Part shown: positions 24,270 to 34,599 of the stretch, in pieces
Position numbering within the stretch: the first letter of the stretch is position 1
How the letters are laid out: each line of letters starts with the position of its first letter
DNA from: Agrocybe praecox
Taxonomy: Eukaryota > Basidiomycota > Agaricomycetes > Agaricales > Agrocybaceae
NCBI GenBank assembly: GCA_964017145.1
Contig: OZ024848.1
Location: 2,120,501 to 2,184,500 of the forward strand
DNA: 64,000 nucleotides
Direction: 5' to 3'
Notes under the pieces: model-generated
What the model was told of the DNA's origin: nothing
The model's input: the letters and a program-made list of their open reading frames with translations, nothing else
Databases searched by the model: none
Translations under genes and position numbers: made by a program

Positions 24270-25005
24270 CTACTCGTGGTGCTCTCCTCCAAGGGCGAGA
24301 TGGCCAGCCTTGCTGTTTTGCCACTGGTCGTAGCCTTTTGCCCAGGTGTATACGCCATAGCCTGTGTGATAGAAGAAAATAAGGGTAAGAAGAGATGGTT
24401 TAGGTTTAGGATGGTGTGATGGATAGTAGGAAGGAGAGAGGAGAGTAGGGTTTCGAGGAAAGTTGCAATTTCGGTTTGGAGGAAAGAGAGAGTTGCTCAC
24501 CGACAGCCATGGGGATTCCGAAGAACAAAATTTCCGCAGAGATGCGGCGGTATCCGTTGAAGAGGTAGTTTTTGAGGAAGTGCGGAGCGGCTTTGGTTTG
24601 CCATGGGGAGATGGCTGTATGAAAAAACCGCGAAGAATAAAACGAAGAAGTTAGAGAAAGCGAGTGAGCAAGCAAAGTCCAAGCAGACGCGACTGAAATG
24701 GAGTTTAAACGACGCACTGTATTGGGTAATTCCCTTCTGCTTGATGGAACCGTTCTTGTCACCCCACCACAGACTCTATATTACGAGGCAAGACGAGATA
24801 AGTCGCGAAACACGTCGGTCTCGTTGTTCTCCTTTCAGAAGCTTATTTGCTCACGTAGGTTTTGCCTGTTTATTATGCGAGTGTGTCCAATGAAATGAAA
24901 TGGGCCGACGAATTTCAGTCAATAAATGGTATTTGGACTCGGTTTTTGGGAGAGCGGGTGCATACCTCCTGGCATGTCGCTCATTCTCGCTGCTGTGGGC
25001 CTCAT
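24270..25005 (-). CDS. QCR8: Cytochrome b-c1 complex subunit 8 (QCR8) with 11-nt microexon
   Basis: Small inner-membrane subunit of mitochondrial complex III. It starts at 25005 (MRPTAARMSDMPGG). A microexon at 24855-24865 supplies GKTY between two GT-AG introns. Then follow SLWWGDKNGSIKQKGITQY, TISPWQTKAAPHFLKNYLFN, the membrane segment ISAEILFFGIPMAVGYGVYT and the tail WAKGYDQWQNSKAG ending at 24270. Without the microexon the first intron (phase 1) cannot join the WWGD exon in frame, and with it the conserved family run is restored. The gene is divergent from OST4, 270 bp away. It is easy to miss because no single open frame covers it. Confidence 0.9.
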
Positions 25006-25274
25006 GCTGGGCAATAGTAGAGATAGGTATAGAGAGTCTAAGGAATGGTAAAGTGACGGTTTTGGTACAGTGACCAGTCCGTTCTCGTCCGGCCATGCCA
25101 ACGCCGTTGGAAATAAACAATGGGACAAATAAACCACGTCGCGTGAAACGGCGCTGGGGAGCTCTTGCTCTAACGTTCAGCTCTTTAAGGATCCTTTAAA
25201 CGTATGTCTTTGTTCTGGTTTACAGGTTTCTCAAATACTCATTTGGGATTTTCTCTAAGTATTCCACTCTCGCT

Positions 25275-25403
25275 ATGATTTCGCACCAAACTCTTTTGAC
25301 TCTCGCCAACTCGCTTGGAATCCTCGCTATGATCACCGTGGTGGGATACCACATGTTGTCTGTCAACGCCCGATACCTCGAGCAACACAGCAAAACCCAT
25401 TAA
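25275..25403 (+). CDS. OST4: Oligosaccharyltransferase subunit Ost4
   Basis: A 42-residue single-exon protein, one membrane helix, matching Ost4, the minimembrane subunit that holds Stt3 and Ost3/6 together in the ER oligosaccharyltransferase. It begins MISHQTLLTLANSLGIL, the helix is roughly residues 8-30, and YHMLSVNAR follows, closely resembling the fungal and animal forms (MI-[ST]-D/H-x-x-L start, YH near the lumenal/cytosolic boundary, VN after it). Length agrees with the family (about 35-45). It is divergent from QCR8 and the two probably share a promoter region. Confidence 0.88.
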   Translation: MISHQTLLTLANSLGILAMITVVGYHMLSVNARYLEQHSKTH

Positions 25404-26447
25404 TATGGTGGCCGAATAAGGAAGGCGATGTTAGATGTACTTGAAAGGATATTGGTGCATGGAAAGAGGAGGTGTAATTTATAAATTATTGACTGGTCAG
25501 TCTTGTATTCTCTCTTCCCGGTCATCCGCCGCAGAGTTGGCTTATACCTAATACAGTTCTCTCTCTACCAGGATCATGTAATACCTGATACCCGTCCTTT
25601 CTAATGACAAGACTCTCTTTCACTTTTGCTCTTACTTGTCTCAGGTTTGCTGTTGCTAGCACGGAGTTTTGGATCAATATTCAAGAACTGGACTGCTTTA
25701 AAGTCCAAAGTGCTGGCGGAACCACACTCATAATTTTTAGCTACCCGTAGTCCTTGGTGTCATCAACTCGATCTGGCTAGTGGGCACCGCTATCTCTTGG
25801 ATCATTGCTGCCTGCATTTTCGTAGTAAAGGAGCATCCATCTTGGGTACGGCCGCCCTATCAAAACACGGTCCTCATTCTTGGAACAACTGATTGATGAA
25901 TATGAGAACCCAAAAGATTCGAGAAGGCGACGATCTTTGTAAATTGAAACCCGGGTGAAGTGCTCTGGTACAAGACGGATGTGGCGAATGGTTTGCCTGT
26001 GATCCTTTCTGTTCTGCGGCGGATGACGTCGACCCTGCGTCCAACGAGAACGGTCGCTATTAAGTTCACTCGGAGTGTGTGATATATGCGTTCCTTGACC
26101 TGATGCGCTCAACATAGATGTCTCGATGATGGACTGTCCTTTCTCCCTGAACATATGATGAGATGTTACAGGTACTAGGCGCCCTGAAGCTAGTACTTAG
26201 TACGTTAAGAGTACAGTACAGGGCGATTTCTTTGATAAAGTACAGGAGCGGAACTGTCGATGTCGCTGTCGTCAGCTGTCAGCCATTATTACTATATTTT
26301 TTCAGCTGTTAATAGGAAAGATCGAAAGCAAAAAATACATAAATAATGCGCGTTGTATGGTATGCTGAGCCTTGTAGAGACAATTCTCTTTCTTTCTTTG
26401 TATTTCCCGGCGCCCAACTCGCCCTTTCAAAAAATTCACAGTGCATC
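25404..26447. other. Intergenic with one possible membrane-protein exon
   Basis: No complete gene. On plus, after an acceptor TTTTTAG at 25734-25740, a frame to 25896 reads LPVVLGVINSIWLVGTAISW and then a second hydrophobic stretch IIAACIFVV, with a stop at 25896; it looks like a transmembrane exon. A preceding hydrophobic frame near 25603-25740 could be its partner, but no ATG and donor pair is convincing. It may be a small membrane protein or a relic. Confidence 0.25.
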
Positions 26448-28764
26448 ATGGCCACCACCGTCGCCGCGACTCCCTCTCTAACCATCACCACCCCCGACTC
26501 ATCAACCAACGGCCAAACTATACATCATGCAACTCCCAAATACCTACCAGCGAGCTCGTTGGGGCCTTCACAGAAAGACCTTGCAACAAATGCGTCTTCT
26601 GTGCCCCCGAGGCCGAGGTCTGCCAGTGCAGCTCCCACGCATACAGCTATTTTGACCAGCAGTCAACCTCATGGAAAGGACGTTGACTCTATGTTGGCCC
26701 AACATCGCCCAGGAACGTACGATGCTGAGGACGCCCTCTCTGAGAAACCACGCGTCGTGCGGAGCCGAGCACTGAGGCTAAATACCCTCCATCAGCGCGC
26801 CTATCACAACGATAATGAACTACTATCGCCTTTATCACACGGAGGCGTCCTAGAGGCCTTTGGCACTCGTACAGAATTGGAGGCATCGGACAAGTCATCG
26901 ACATCAGCATTATCCGAGAAGGATCAGCTTCTGCTTAGTAGTGTTGGAGGATCCCCGCAGAGGGAAGTAGGGGCACTGCAGCCGCCGATCATCAAAACGA
27001 GATTTTACCTTCAGAGGCGCCTGTCTTCCCCGGAAAGATTCATATCATTTTCGATACCCAAACAACTTCGAACTTTACTACCGCGATCCATATCGCGTCG
27101 TCTCTCTAGGTTTTCTGCAGTGGGAGATTCACCATCCCTATGGCTCAGCTTGTATTTCGTCCTCAACCTCACCCTTACGCTGTACAACAAGACCGTGTTG
27201 ATCCATTTCCCATTTCCGTATACCCTCACTGCTCTGCACGCTTTTTGTGGGACTATAGGCACGAGCGTGTTGTTACGGATGAATCCAGGGGCGGGGATAG
27301 GCGCCAAAGGTCCAAGATCCTTAACTGCGGTATCTCCGTCGTCCTCGTCAGGGTCGTCGTCGTACCAACCGGTGCCCAACCTGAATGGGAAGGAACTTTT
27401 AGTGCTTTTCCTCTTTAGCATTTTGTATACCCTCAACATCATAGTGAGCAATGCGTCGCTTAGGCTTGTAACTGTTCCTGTGAGTATTTCCATTTCTATC
27501 CGGTTCTGTTTTCGCTGAAAATAAAATAAAATCAGTTCCACCAAGTCGTACGCGCATCCACGCCATTCTTCACCATCTTGTTCGCGGCAGTGTTGTTGAA
27601 AAGAAGATGCAGCAAAAATAAATTACTCAGCTTGATCCCTGTGGTCGTCGGCGTTGGATTTGCGTAGGTCCTTGCCAACCCCATATGTTCTCCTACTGAC
27701 ACCGAACATCGTGCAGAACATATGGAGACTATTATTTTACCGCATTTGGTTTTTTCCTTACTCTATTCGGTACAGTACTCGCAGCGCTCAAGACGATATT
27801 AACGAATGTCATACTCGTAAAACCCTCTCCTGCCTTTACGTCTTCCTCTGGATCGTTGGCCAATGGCGGTGTGGCTATTTCGAGCTCTGGGTTGCCGATT
27901 GTTGCTACGAGCCCTGACTCGCCATATTTCCCTCATCATCACCATCATCATTCTCATTCTCATTCTCACCACACACGCGACTCGTCGATATCGTACAAGT
28001 CGAAGAGAGCATACCCTCCATCGTTCTTCTCTTCTCTGATCAGTCTGACGATAAATCACCTCTTCCCGCCATCTCCTTCCAGTTCACCTGCTTATCCGAC
28101 TAAAGAGCTCTCACATGGCCCCATGCCCGCTCTCGTTTCCCCGGTCAACGAGAAATACTCTGTCAGTGCGGATAGGGACACTTTGACCCTTTCCACACCC
28201 TCCACAACAGCATCATCATTATTCGACATCCCCAAGCTAAGCTTGAGCCCTATCCACTTATTATACCTCCTCTCGCCCCTGGCGTTCATACAAACCACGA
28301 TCCTCGCACAAGTGACGGGTGAGCTAGATCGGGTGCGGTGGCATCTCTTTGGGCTGGGCGGGGACGCGTCTGCTGGGGGCTTGGGTATAGGAGGAGGCGC
28401 GAACGTGTTGGCGAAAGGCCGCGGGTGGTTGTTGTTGAATGGGGTGTTTGCGTTTGCGTTGAACGTGGTTAGTTTTAATGCGAATAGGAGGGTGGGGCCG
28501 TTGGGTATGAGTGTTGCTGGTATGTATTTCTCTCTCATTCTTTGCGTTGGGCATGATGATGATAATGGTATTTTTATTTTTATTATAGCCAACGTCAAAC
28601 AAGTCCTGACGGTCCTCTGTGCGGTCACGATCTTTGATCTGACGATAACACCTGCGAATGGGCTCGGGATCGTGTTGACGCTTGTGGGTGGGGCGATTTA
28701 TGCGGTCGTTGAGTTGAAGGAGAAGAACTTGTTCGTGGGGGCGACTAAGAGTCGTACGGGGTAA
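26448..28764 (+). CDS. TPT-family (SLC35E-like) nucleotide-sugar/triose-phosphate transporter
   Basis: Multi-pass Golgi/ER membrane transporter of the drug/metabolite transporter superfamily; substrate not predictable. The ATG at 26448 (MATTVAATPSLTI) is preferred to the in-frame ATG at 26346. A Ser/Pro-rich cytosolic N-terminus of about 225 residues precedes the first helix (LWLSLYFVLNLTLTLYNKTV). Then come FPYTLTALHAFCG, LYTLNIIVSNASLRLVTVP, HQVVRASTPFFTILFAA, ATYGDYYFTAFGFF and AALKTILTNVILVK. A long loop, unusual for the family, includes a His-rich run (HHHHHHSHSHSHH). The last helices (AANVKQVLTVLCAV; LGIVLTLVGGAIYAVVE) end at 28764. Introns start at 27480 and near 27665 and 28519, all GT-AG and in frame. 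Confidence 0.92.
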
Positions 28765-29092
28765 AAAGTTCCAATTCTCAGCATGCATGGTACTTTATAT
28801 TCAAGTTTCCTTTTTTTTTTCTATACCTGGGACTCGGGCATGGGGCTGCATGGCATTTGACATACCTTCTTTCTTTACTTTCATTTTTCATTTCTATCAA
28901 AACTAAATGCTTCCTCTCTTTCCCTCTCTTTCTTATCCGATTTTTGCATTCACTTGACTTTGACTCGGCATTCTATCCAACAACAACTTCCGACATTCCC
29001 TCTATACTTTTTCCGTTCAACACGTCCACCTCAGCTATTTGAACTTTTTTTCTTTCTGTGATTCGTGTATTTAGATATTCCGGCTTTGTGGT

Positions 29093-29118
29093 ATCCATCC
29101 ATCCATCCATCCATCCAT
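29093..29118 (+). repeat. ATCC tetranucleotide microsatellite
   Basis: Six perfect ATCC units (29093-29116) in the 3' flank between the transporter and the F-box gene, which are convergent. A related CCATCC cluster occurs near 35520. Confidence 0.9.
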
Positions 29119-29250
29119 TGTAGAGAGGTTCATCCTGTGTACTCTTAAATATGTACATTTTGTAGTAAGTAAGTAAGAAACAATTCCAACCTGAATCCCC
29201 AAGTTTTTATCAAATGAAAATCATTTCATGACTCCGAGTCTAATAAAGAA

Positions 29251-31002
29251 TTAAGAATAAGATATGTCGAGATACAAAGGGATCGGATTCGTTTCTGGAA
29301 GTACGTCTCGCGTTGAGGCTTGTGCGATCTTGTCCGCGAAATCAATCCTGAACTCGCTCGTCGGGATAATGCCAGAGGCCTTGATGGATCTTAGCGCCAC
29401 CACTTTCAAGCCAGGGTCGGCGATGGTGGTGGCGCCCAGTGCGCGCCTGCGGTTAATTATAAAGGCTAGTAAATCTTCATCTGCAGTGGGCAGATCTAGG
29501 AGTTCCAAAGAATGGAGATTGGGTAAAGGGAGAGGTGGTATCGTGGGGATTTGTGACCGCCTCGCCTCGATCACGGACCCTGAGTCTGTGGGCTCTGTCT
29601 GAGTGTCTGGAGCCGCTATTGTGCTAAGAGCACGCAATAAAAGTTGGATTTGACCCGTGTACAAGTCCAGCGTAGGCCCGCTCTTAGAGTCCCACTTGGG
29701 GTTTACCTTTAAACTGAGGTGGGAGATATGCGGACTACAGTTCAGAATCTCCGGAACGAGGTTGGATATCCCGCGTGCGGTTGACTTTCCGGGGAACTCG
29801 AGGACGAGGGCGTGTAAGGAAGGTGTTCGTTGGATGTAGTTTACCAATGGGAGGATGTCGGCGTCTCGGAAGTTCTCAGATGGGGTGGGGGGGTATACGG
29901 TTATCGTGTTTATGTTTGGGGTATCTAATGCGTCGTAGAATACACCTGAGTTTCCGGCTTTGCGGATGTGCAAGGACCTGAGTGCGGGCAAAGATACGGG
30001 GTGTGGGGGGCCCTGGGTTATTGTACGGCGAGAAGGGTACATGTGCAGGGATACTTCTGCTTGTGTGATATTTGGGCACATGTCCAGGATTTGGAGAGCC
30101 TCTACTGGCTCGCGGCTGTTTATAGACAAAGAGCGGATATTGGGCCAAATTGGATATTGTATTTCGGGGCTGGACTCTGTTAATAAGTTGGATATGGGAC
30201 TGTACAAGGCGTGAGTGAAGGAAAGCGTATGGAGCGACGGCATAGTTTTGCTATCAAGTCCATGCAGATAGGTTTCCCCCCAACTCGATTCGCAGTCGAG
30301 CGAAAATAGTTCGAGGGTTTTCAAAGTTCCCATGACTCGTCCATTCTTTCGCAGAGTCGATACGAAGCGCATCCATAAATCTTTCGCGTGATATTGGTTG
30401 GAGCAGTGTAACTCTTTCCACCGGTGACAGGACTCCATGAGCACTTCCAATATAGGGACGTATACCGAAGAGAAGTTGACAGATACATTGATGTTTACTG
30501 TTAGGTAGCATTCACCAGAGCGGTTGATCCACTCCTGCAAGAATGTAGCCTGCCGTGCAATCCTTGCATTTTGCAGGATTTCCCAACTGCGGTCCTGGCC
30601 ATCAGGAGGAGGGTATAGTGGAGAGCCTACTTTGACATATACATTGGACCATATCATTGGCGTAGAGAGAACGATTGATCGCCAGGACCTGCAGATCTGT
30701 GAGAGGTGTAAAGGGGCCTCAGGGTCGGAGGGTAAATAAAAGAAGAATATCTCGCGCAGAACGTCAACGGGCACTCGGCGCATAGGCGATAGAACAATGT
30801 CGAGCTCTTCAACCACTTTGGAAAGCACCTCACGTTTATCCTCGAGGATAGATAAGATTTCCATTATACGCGTAATTTCTGCGTTTGTGTCATCCAGCTC
30901 CTGCTGTGGCTTTACCCTCGATCGAGTGAGGCCCTGAAGCTCTGCATCGCTTGGTTCCTCATTATTCTGCAGGTAGTAATTAATCAAAGAGCTGCGGGAC
31001 AT
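29251..31002 (-). CDS. F-box domain protein with leucine-rich C-terminal half
   Basis: Single-exon protein of 583 residues, starting at MSRSSLINYYLQ (31002); an in-frame upstream codon exists but this start is typical. A coiled-coil segment (about residues 30-70, ELDDTNAEITRIMEILSILE) precedes the F-box (RVPVDVLREIFFFYLP, then LSQICRSWRSIVLSTPMIWS). The rest has irregular leucine-rich repeats (GTLKTLELFSL, LPALRSLHIRKAG, PLPNLHSLELLDLP). This is the common Agaricomycete F-box-like family, greatly expanded and mostly of unknown substrate; it presumably acts in SCF ubiquitin ligases, which is inference. No breaks are seen. Confidence 0.9.
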   Translation of the reverse strand: MSRSSLINYYLQNNEEPSDAELQGLTRSRVKPQQELDDTNAEITRIMEILSILEDKREVLSKVVEELDIVLSPMRRVPVDVLREIFFFYLPSDPEAPLHLSQICRSWRSIVLSTPMIWSNVYVKVGSPLYPPPDGQDRSWEILQNARIARQATFLQEWINRSGECYLTVNINVSVNFSSVYVPILEVLMESCHRWKELHCSNQYHAKDLWMRFVSTLRKNGRVMGTLKTLELFSLDCESSWGETYLHGLDSKTMPSLHTLSFTHALYSPISNLLTESSPEIQYPIWPNIRSLSINSREPVEALQILDMCPNITQAEVSLHMYPSRRTITQGPPHPVSLPALRSLHIRKAGNSGVFYDALDTPNINTITVYPPTPSENFRDADILPLVNYIQRTPSLHALVLEFPGKSTARGISNLVPEILNCSPHISHLSLKVNPKWDSKSGPTLDLYTGQIQLLLRALSTIAAPDTQTEPTDSGSVIEARRSQIPTIPPLPLPNLHSLELLDLPTADEDLLAFIINRRRALGATTIADPGLKVVALRSIKASGIIPTSEFRIDFADKIAQASTRDVLPETNPIPLYLDISYS

Positions 31003-32020
31003 GACAGTAACGGAGAGAAATTGTCGCACAGTCGGGCAGGCCGTACAAGTTACCAGGAGCCATCGTGCGAATTGATTTGGCACTCCACGCTGGGGAATTG
31101 ATTCGATTTTTTATTTAGAAACCTTCGATGTTTCTATAAGACCCCCCACCTGCCCAAATGCAATAGAGTCTGTTCGGGATCCTTCGCAGCTGCATGGATG
31201 AGCCACTCAGGAGCCGAGTTTTCAATTTTGTGCAGGGCCATTTAGCGCCCAATAGAAATGACGGTGGCTATTCGGCAAAAATCGGCGCCAATATTTACCA
31301 CGATCTTTCCGCAGGGCGGCATCGGTCTGATTCGGCGCTGGCCCCAGTTCTCGTTTGTCGATATCCAATTTTCTTTGAGCTTTTTTGGATTGGCAATGAG
31401 AGTCAAACGTCGCCCGCGCTTCAATTACCCAAAATTTTAAGAGTAAATCATGCCTCAAATCCACTTCGTGTTGACCTGTCTGTTTTGTGGTTCTGATTGC
31501 ATGTTTGTTATGTTATTCTGAATACTGCTTCTGCGTAGATTCCAATACTGAAAAGGAATATTACATACTATATACATAAAACTCGTAAATGTATTGTTGG
31601 CATTCAAGTATGATTTCGTATCGACTGGGGCTGAGGACCCAAATAAAAGCTCCGAGGGGACTTGTATTGGTGCTCTTCGTTTACATTCGAAGCGAGTTGC
31701 GCGGAGCTGCTGGTATGCACAGCATAGTAGAGGACTCCAATGCTCCCAGGACAGAAGCAGAGAGTACTTGAGCCGGAAGAGTTCGTCCACCTCCAGAAGG
31801 GGGTTGGTGATAATATTGACGCCTGCTTCAATTCTGGAGTTATTAAGCGAGAGAAACCGGTTCATCGACGAAGGTAATCCGACTCCGAGAGCTGAAGGCA
31901 GAAAGCTGGTATCGTCTTCGATCCAGCTTCAGCGTTTCTGCTTGGGAGTCATCGGACGAAGCCCATCTAGTATCCCTCGTTGAAGAAAAAAAGATCTTCT
32001 TCGTAACGACAGACACACGA
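31003..32020. other. Intergenic, no gene supported
   Basis: Short frames on both strands (minus 31455-31865, plus 31594-31983) have no motifs. The first part is the promoter side of the F-box gene. Confidence 0.45.
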
Positions 32021-32695
32021 ATGACGCGCTCCGCTTCTTCATCATCTGTTCATGAAATGACCGACTTTCCATACGGTAAGATTCGCTTCGCAGTGTAACT
32101 TTTCTCCTTTCTCCGCTGGCGGTGTATCTGACGGATATCCCAAGTATACCCAGGCCAACGCAATAATGGATGGAACCTAGACGGACGCCGTCCCAGAGGT
32201 GCTTTCATGAGTCCCAATTCAACAATGTTCTCTCCTTCTCCGTCTCCTTCGCGTTTGCCTCTTCTTAACCTTCCTACACGGACACCTGCACCGACATCAA
32301 CATCCACACCCATCACATCTTCCCCCCTCGGTGTAAATGGGCTCGGGCGCCGCGCAACGATCATGGATCCTCCTACGTCAGGATATGGGCACACTACGAG
32401 TGGTCCTACTAGCTCTAACTCAAGCCAGAGCTCAAGCTTGAAGATGACGATGACGATAAAGATGCCCAAGGAGAGGGTATCGCTCGGCTCGGGGTTAAAC
32501 ACATCCCCTCTCAATGGGACTGCACCCACACCTGCGGCTGGGACTGGGACTGATCAATCAGGCTCGCCTGCGTCGTCGTGGTCGTCTTTTCTTCGCAGTT
32601 ACGGGCATGGGCATAGTACCACCCATAACACCCACGGTAACACAGTAAGACCTACAACACCCATGGCACACCGACAAGTCGGAAGAGCGGGTTAG
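32021..32695 (+). CDS. Possible Ser/Thr/Pro-rich hypothetical protein
   Basis: Tentative two-exon gene (32021-32075 and 32145-32695) of about 201 residues: MTRSASSSSVHEMTDFPY joins through a GT-AG intron to VYPGQRNNGWNLDGRRPRG, followed by low-complexity Ser, Thr and Pro sequence (SPSPSPSRLPLL; GPTSSNSSQSSSL). There is no recognisable domain, and the composition suggests a disordered protein. After its stop, a frame on plus goes on with similar character to about 33080 but with interrupting stops, so a decayed or mis-modelled 3' end is possible. It overlaps the start of antisense relics. Confidence 0.35.
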
Positions 32696-32989
32696 GCTAG
32701 AGATCGAGCTATGATTCCTCGAGTGCCTCTGCGCCTTTGAGAAGTATAGGTGTGGGTGGGGAGCGTTAGAACGGGTGCTGTGAGCGGTGCAAGCGGACCT
32801 GGTGCGCTGAGAGCAAGAAAGAGAGAGGACCATGTCGAGCACGAACGCAAGCGAGAAAGGGAAAGTAGGGGCTATTGAGGTGGGCACGGAGGTGGAGGGA
32901 GTGCGATGGGTCGAGATCGAAATAGGGGTGCTGAGAGGGCTGGGGCCGGGACGCCCAGCAGTTGTACTACGAGCTGCGAACGAGAACGT

Positions 32990-33345
32990 GAGTTGGGAGC
33001 CTGGTCAACCCCCAATGTATTGTGTCCAAACCTGAGAATGCCAGTGTTCGTAGTGAATGTCATGAACGCGGAGGTCCAGTGACGGTCGATGTTGACAGAC
33101 TCGAGAAGAGGTTCAGGATTGGCTGGTCCATACGTATGCCGTGCTTCGAGAACCTCCATAGTATCAACTGGTGATTTTTTCCGGTAAGCTTGAATCAAGT
33201 CAGTAGAAAATGAAGGCTTACCACTGACGGAAGTAGCCCCTGCGCATATTTTTACCTCAAGATCGAATTTCTCGTCATAGTTGACCGTGCTAGGCAGATC
33301 TATATATGTTGGACGAGGACGAGACATGTAGGGCGGCGCATAGAG
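32990..33345 (-). pseudogene. Glyoxal oxidase-type relic A (C-terminal DUF1929 region)
   Basis: Decayed fragment of a copper radical oxidase of the glyoxal oxidase group. On minus, RFALYAPPYMSRPRPTY followed by LPSTVNYDEKFDLEV matches the start of the DUF1929 domain. After an intron-like stretch and a disturbed region where a MDLGFSTH-type motif is expected, FMTFTTNTGILRFGHNTLG matches the end of such proteins (xAFIxxVTxxGxPSxGHxTLVG). Frames shift between these parts and no upstream kelch domain was found, so this is not a gene. It shares sequence, intron included, with relic B at about 40.6-40.9 kb. Confidence 0.6.
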
Positions 33346-33379
33346 TGCGAACCTGTAGCAAAGTTCAGACGTAATCAAG

Positions 33380-34560
33380 TTACATCTTTACAAGGACGAC
33401 GTACCTACATTCTGTGGTTGCGAGAGTAAAAGAAACACAAAGGCGCACACTCTGTTGAGTATACTGGTGGTGGTTTCGAGAACGACACAGCGAGCTGCAG
33501 TGCCATACAAGAAAGCGATTAATCTCTGACATCCATTGATACCATCGAATAACTAACTTGGAAATAATCAAATCGGACCTCCACGCGAGACGTATCATGG
33601 TAGTTCTTGAGCATTATGGTATGTTCGTAGTCGCCTGATGACCATGCATTACGGCGTGAACGTCATAACGTAGGACGACACCGTATATTTTGATCGATGG
33701 TGGGAACCAAAGGGCAGAGAATGTGACATTTCAGAGACGCGCTTCAATTCAGTGAGGCTAGAAGATGCAGGGAATGCGGTGAATTTTCGTTCATTTTTGC
33801 TTGGGAACAGAGCGTAGTAGAAGAGTAACAAGAGCTCTCAGCTCGCCCAAGCTCAAGGCTGAACGCGGTCATGTGACCTTCCGGTCCGCATCTTAGCCGT
33901 AAATAAATAAATTTTTGTTCTGAACCACGACCTTGCACTTATATGTCGAAACCTCATCATGATTCACACAGGACGATTTGAAAGAAAGGCAGACATGTAG
34001 CTTCCCCTCCCAGACGATTCGCAATAAGCCACTCGGGTGGTCGTTGGTTTCCCATTCGATTCCGTTACTATACTTGGAATGCCTTCCGTTGAAGATGTTT
34101 CCACCGGCTCAGGCGGTGCAATCCAAATGTTTCCTTTTCGTTGACCAGTGAAGCCACCTGTCCATAGCCAGCATTCGTCCCATATCTCTTAGGTCAACTT
34201 TCAAGAGCTGGAACTTGAGCGTGGGGTGTTGGACAAGACTGGCTAATATGTACTTGAAGCTCCATGTTTAAAGACTCACCTAATCCTCTGGAACTGCCGA
34301 ACCTCATAAGGTGTACTATCTCGTGACGACCGTTATTCTTTTCCGCGCAACCTTCAAGTTTTTGCTCTTTGCTGTCATCGCTCTTTTTGAAACCTGTAAC
34401 ATCTGCAACACAACTACTCGTACTTGTGCCGTCATCGCCACCACCGCTGGTTGGTAGTCTTGGAAATGCACCGAACCAATGTGTCCTTCTCTTCAATCCA
34501 ACTCTCCAGTCTACCAACACAAATATTGAATTTCTTTTCCTTTTGCAGCTAGACGCGGAG
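33380..34560 (-). other. Minus-strand orphan coding-like fragments
   Basis: Several frames read as protein but do not join into a gene. Near 33640-33520, YEHTIMLKNYHDTSRVEV then RFDYFQV resembles a beta-sandwich segment. Near 34170-33970, DECWLWTGGFTGQRKGNIW continues for about 70 codons to a stop. Near 34520-34270, a Ser/Thr/Lys-rich frame ends at a possible donor (GTGAGT). They may be exons of an unrecognised gene or relics. Confidence 0.25.
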
Positions 34561-34599
34561 AGACTCCTGGGGGCCTAGCTCTTTCGATTCTCTCGTTCT

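Noticed and set aside
32207..32887. Arg/Pro-rich minus frames opposite the Ser-rich plus frame
   Set aside because: Compositional shadows without supporting motifs.
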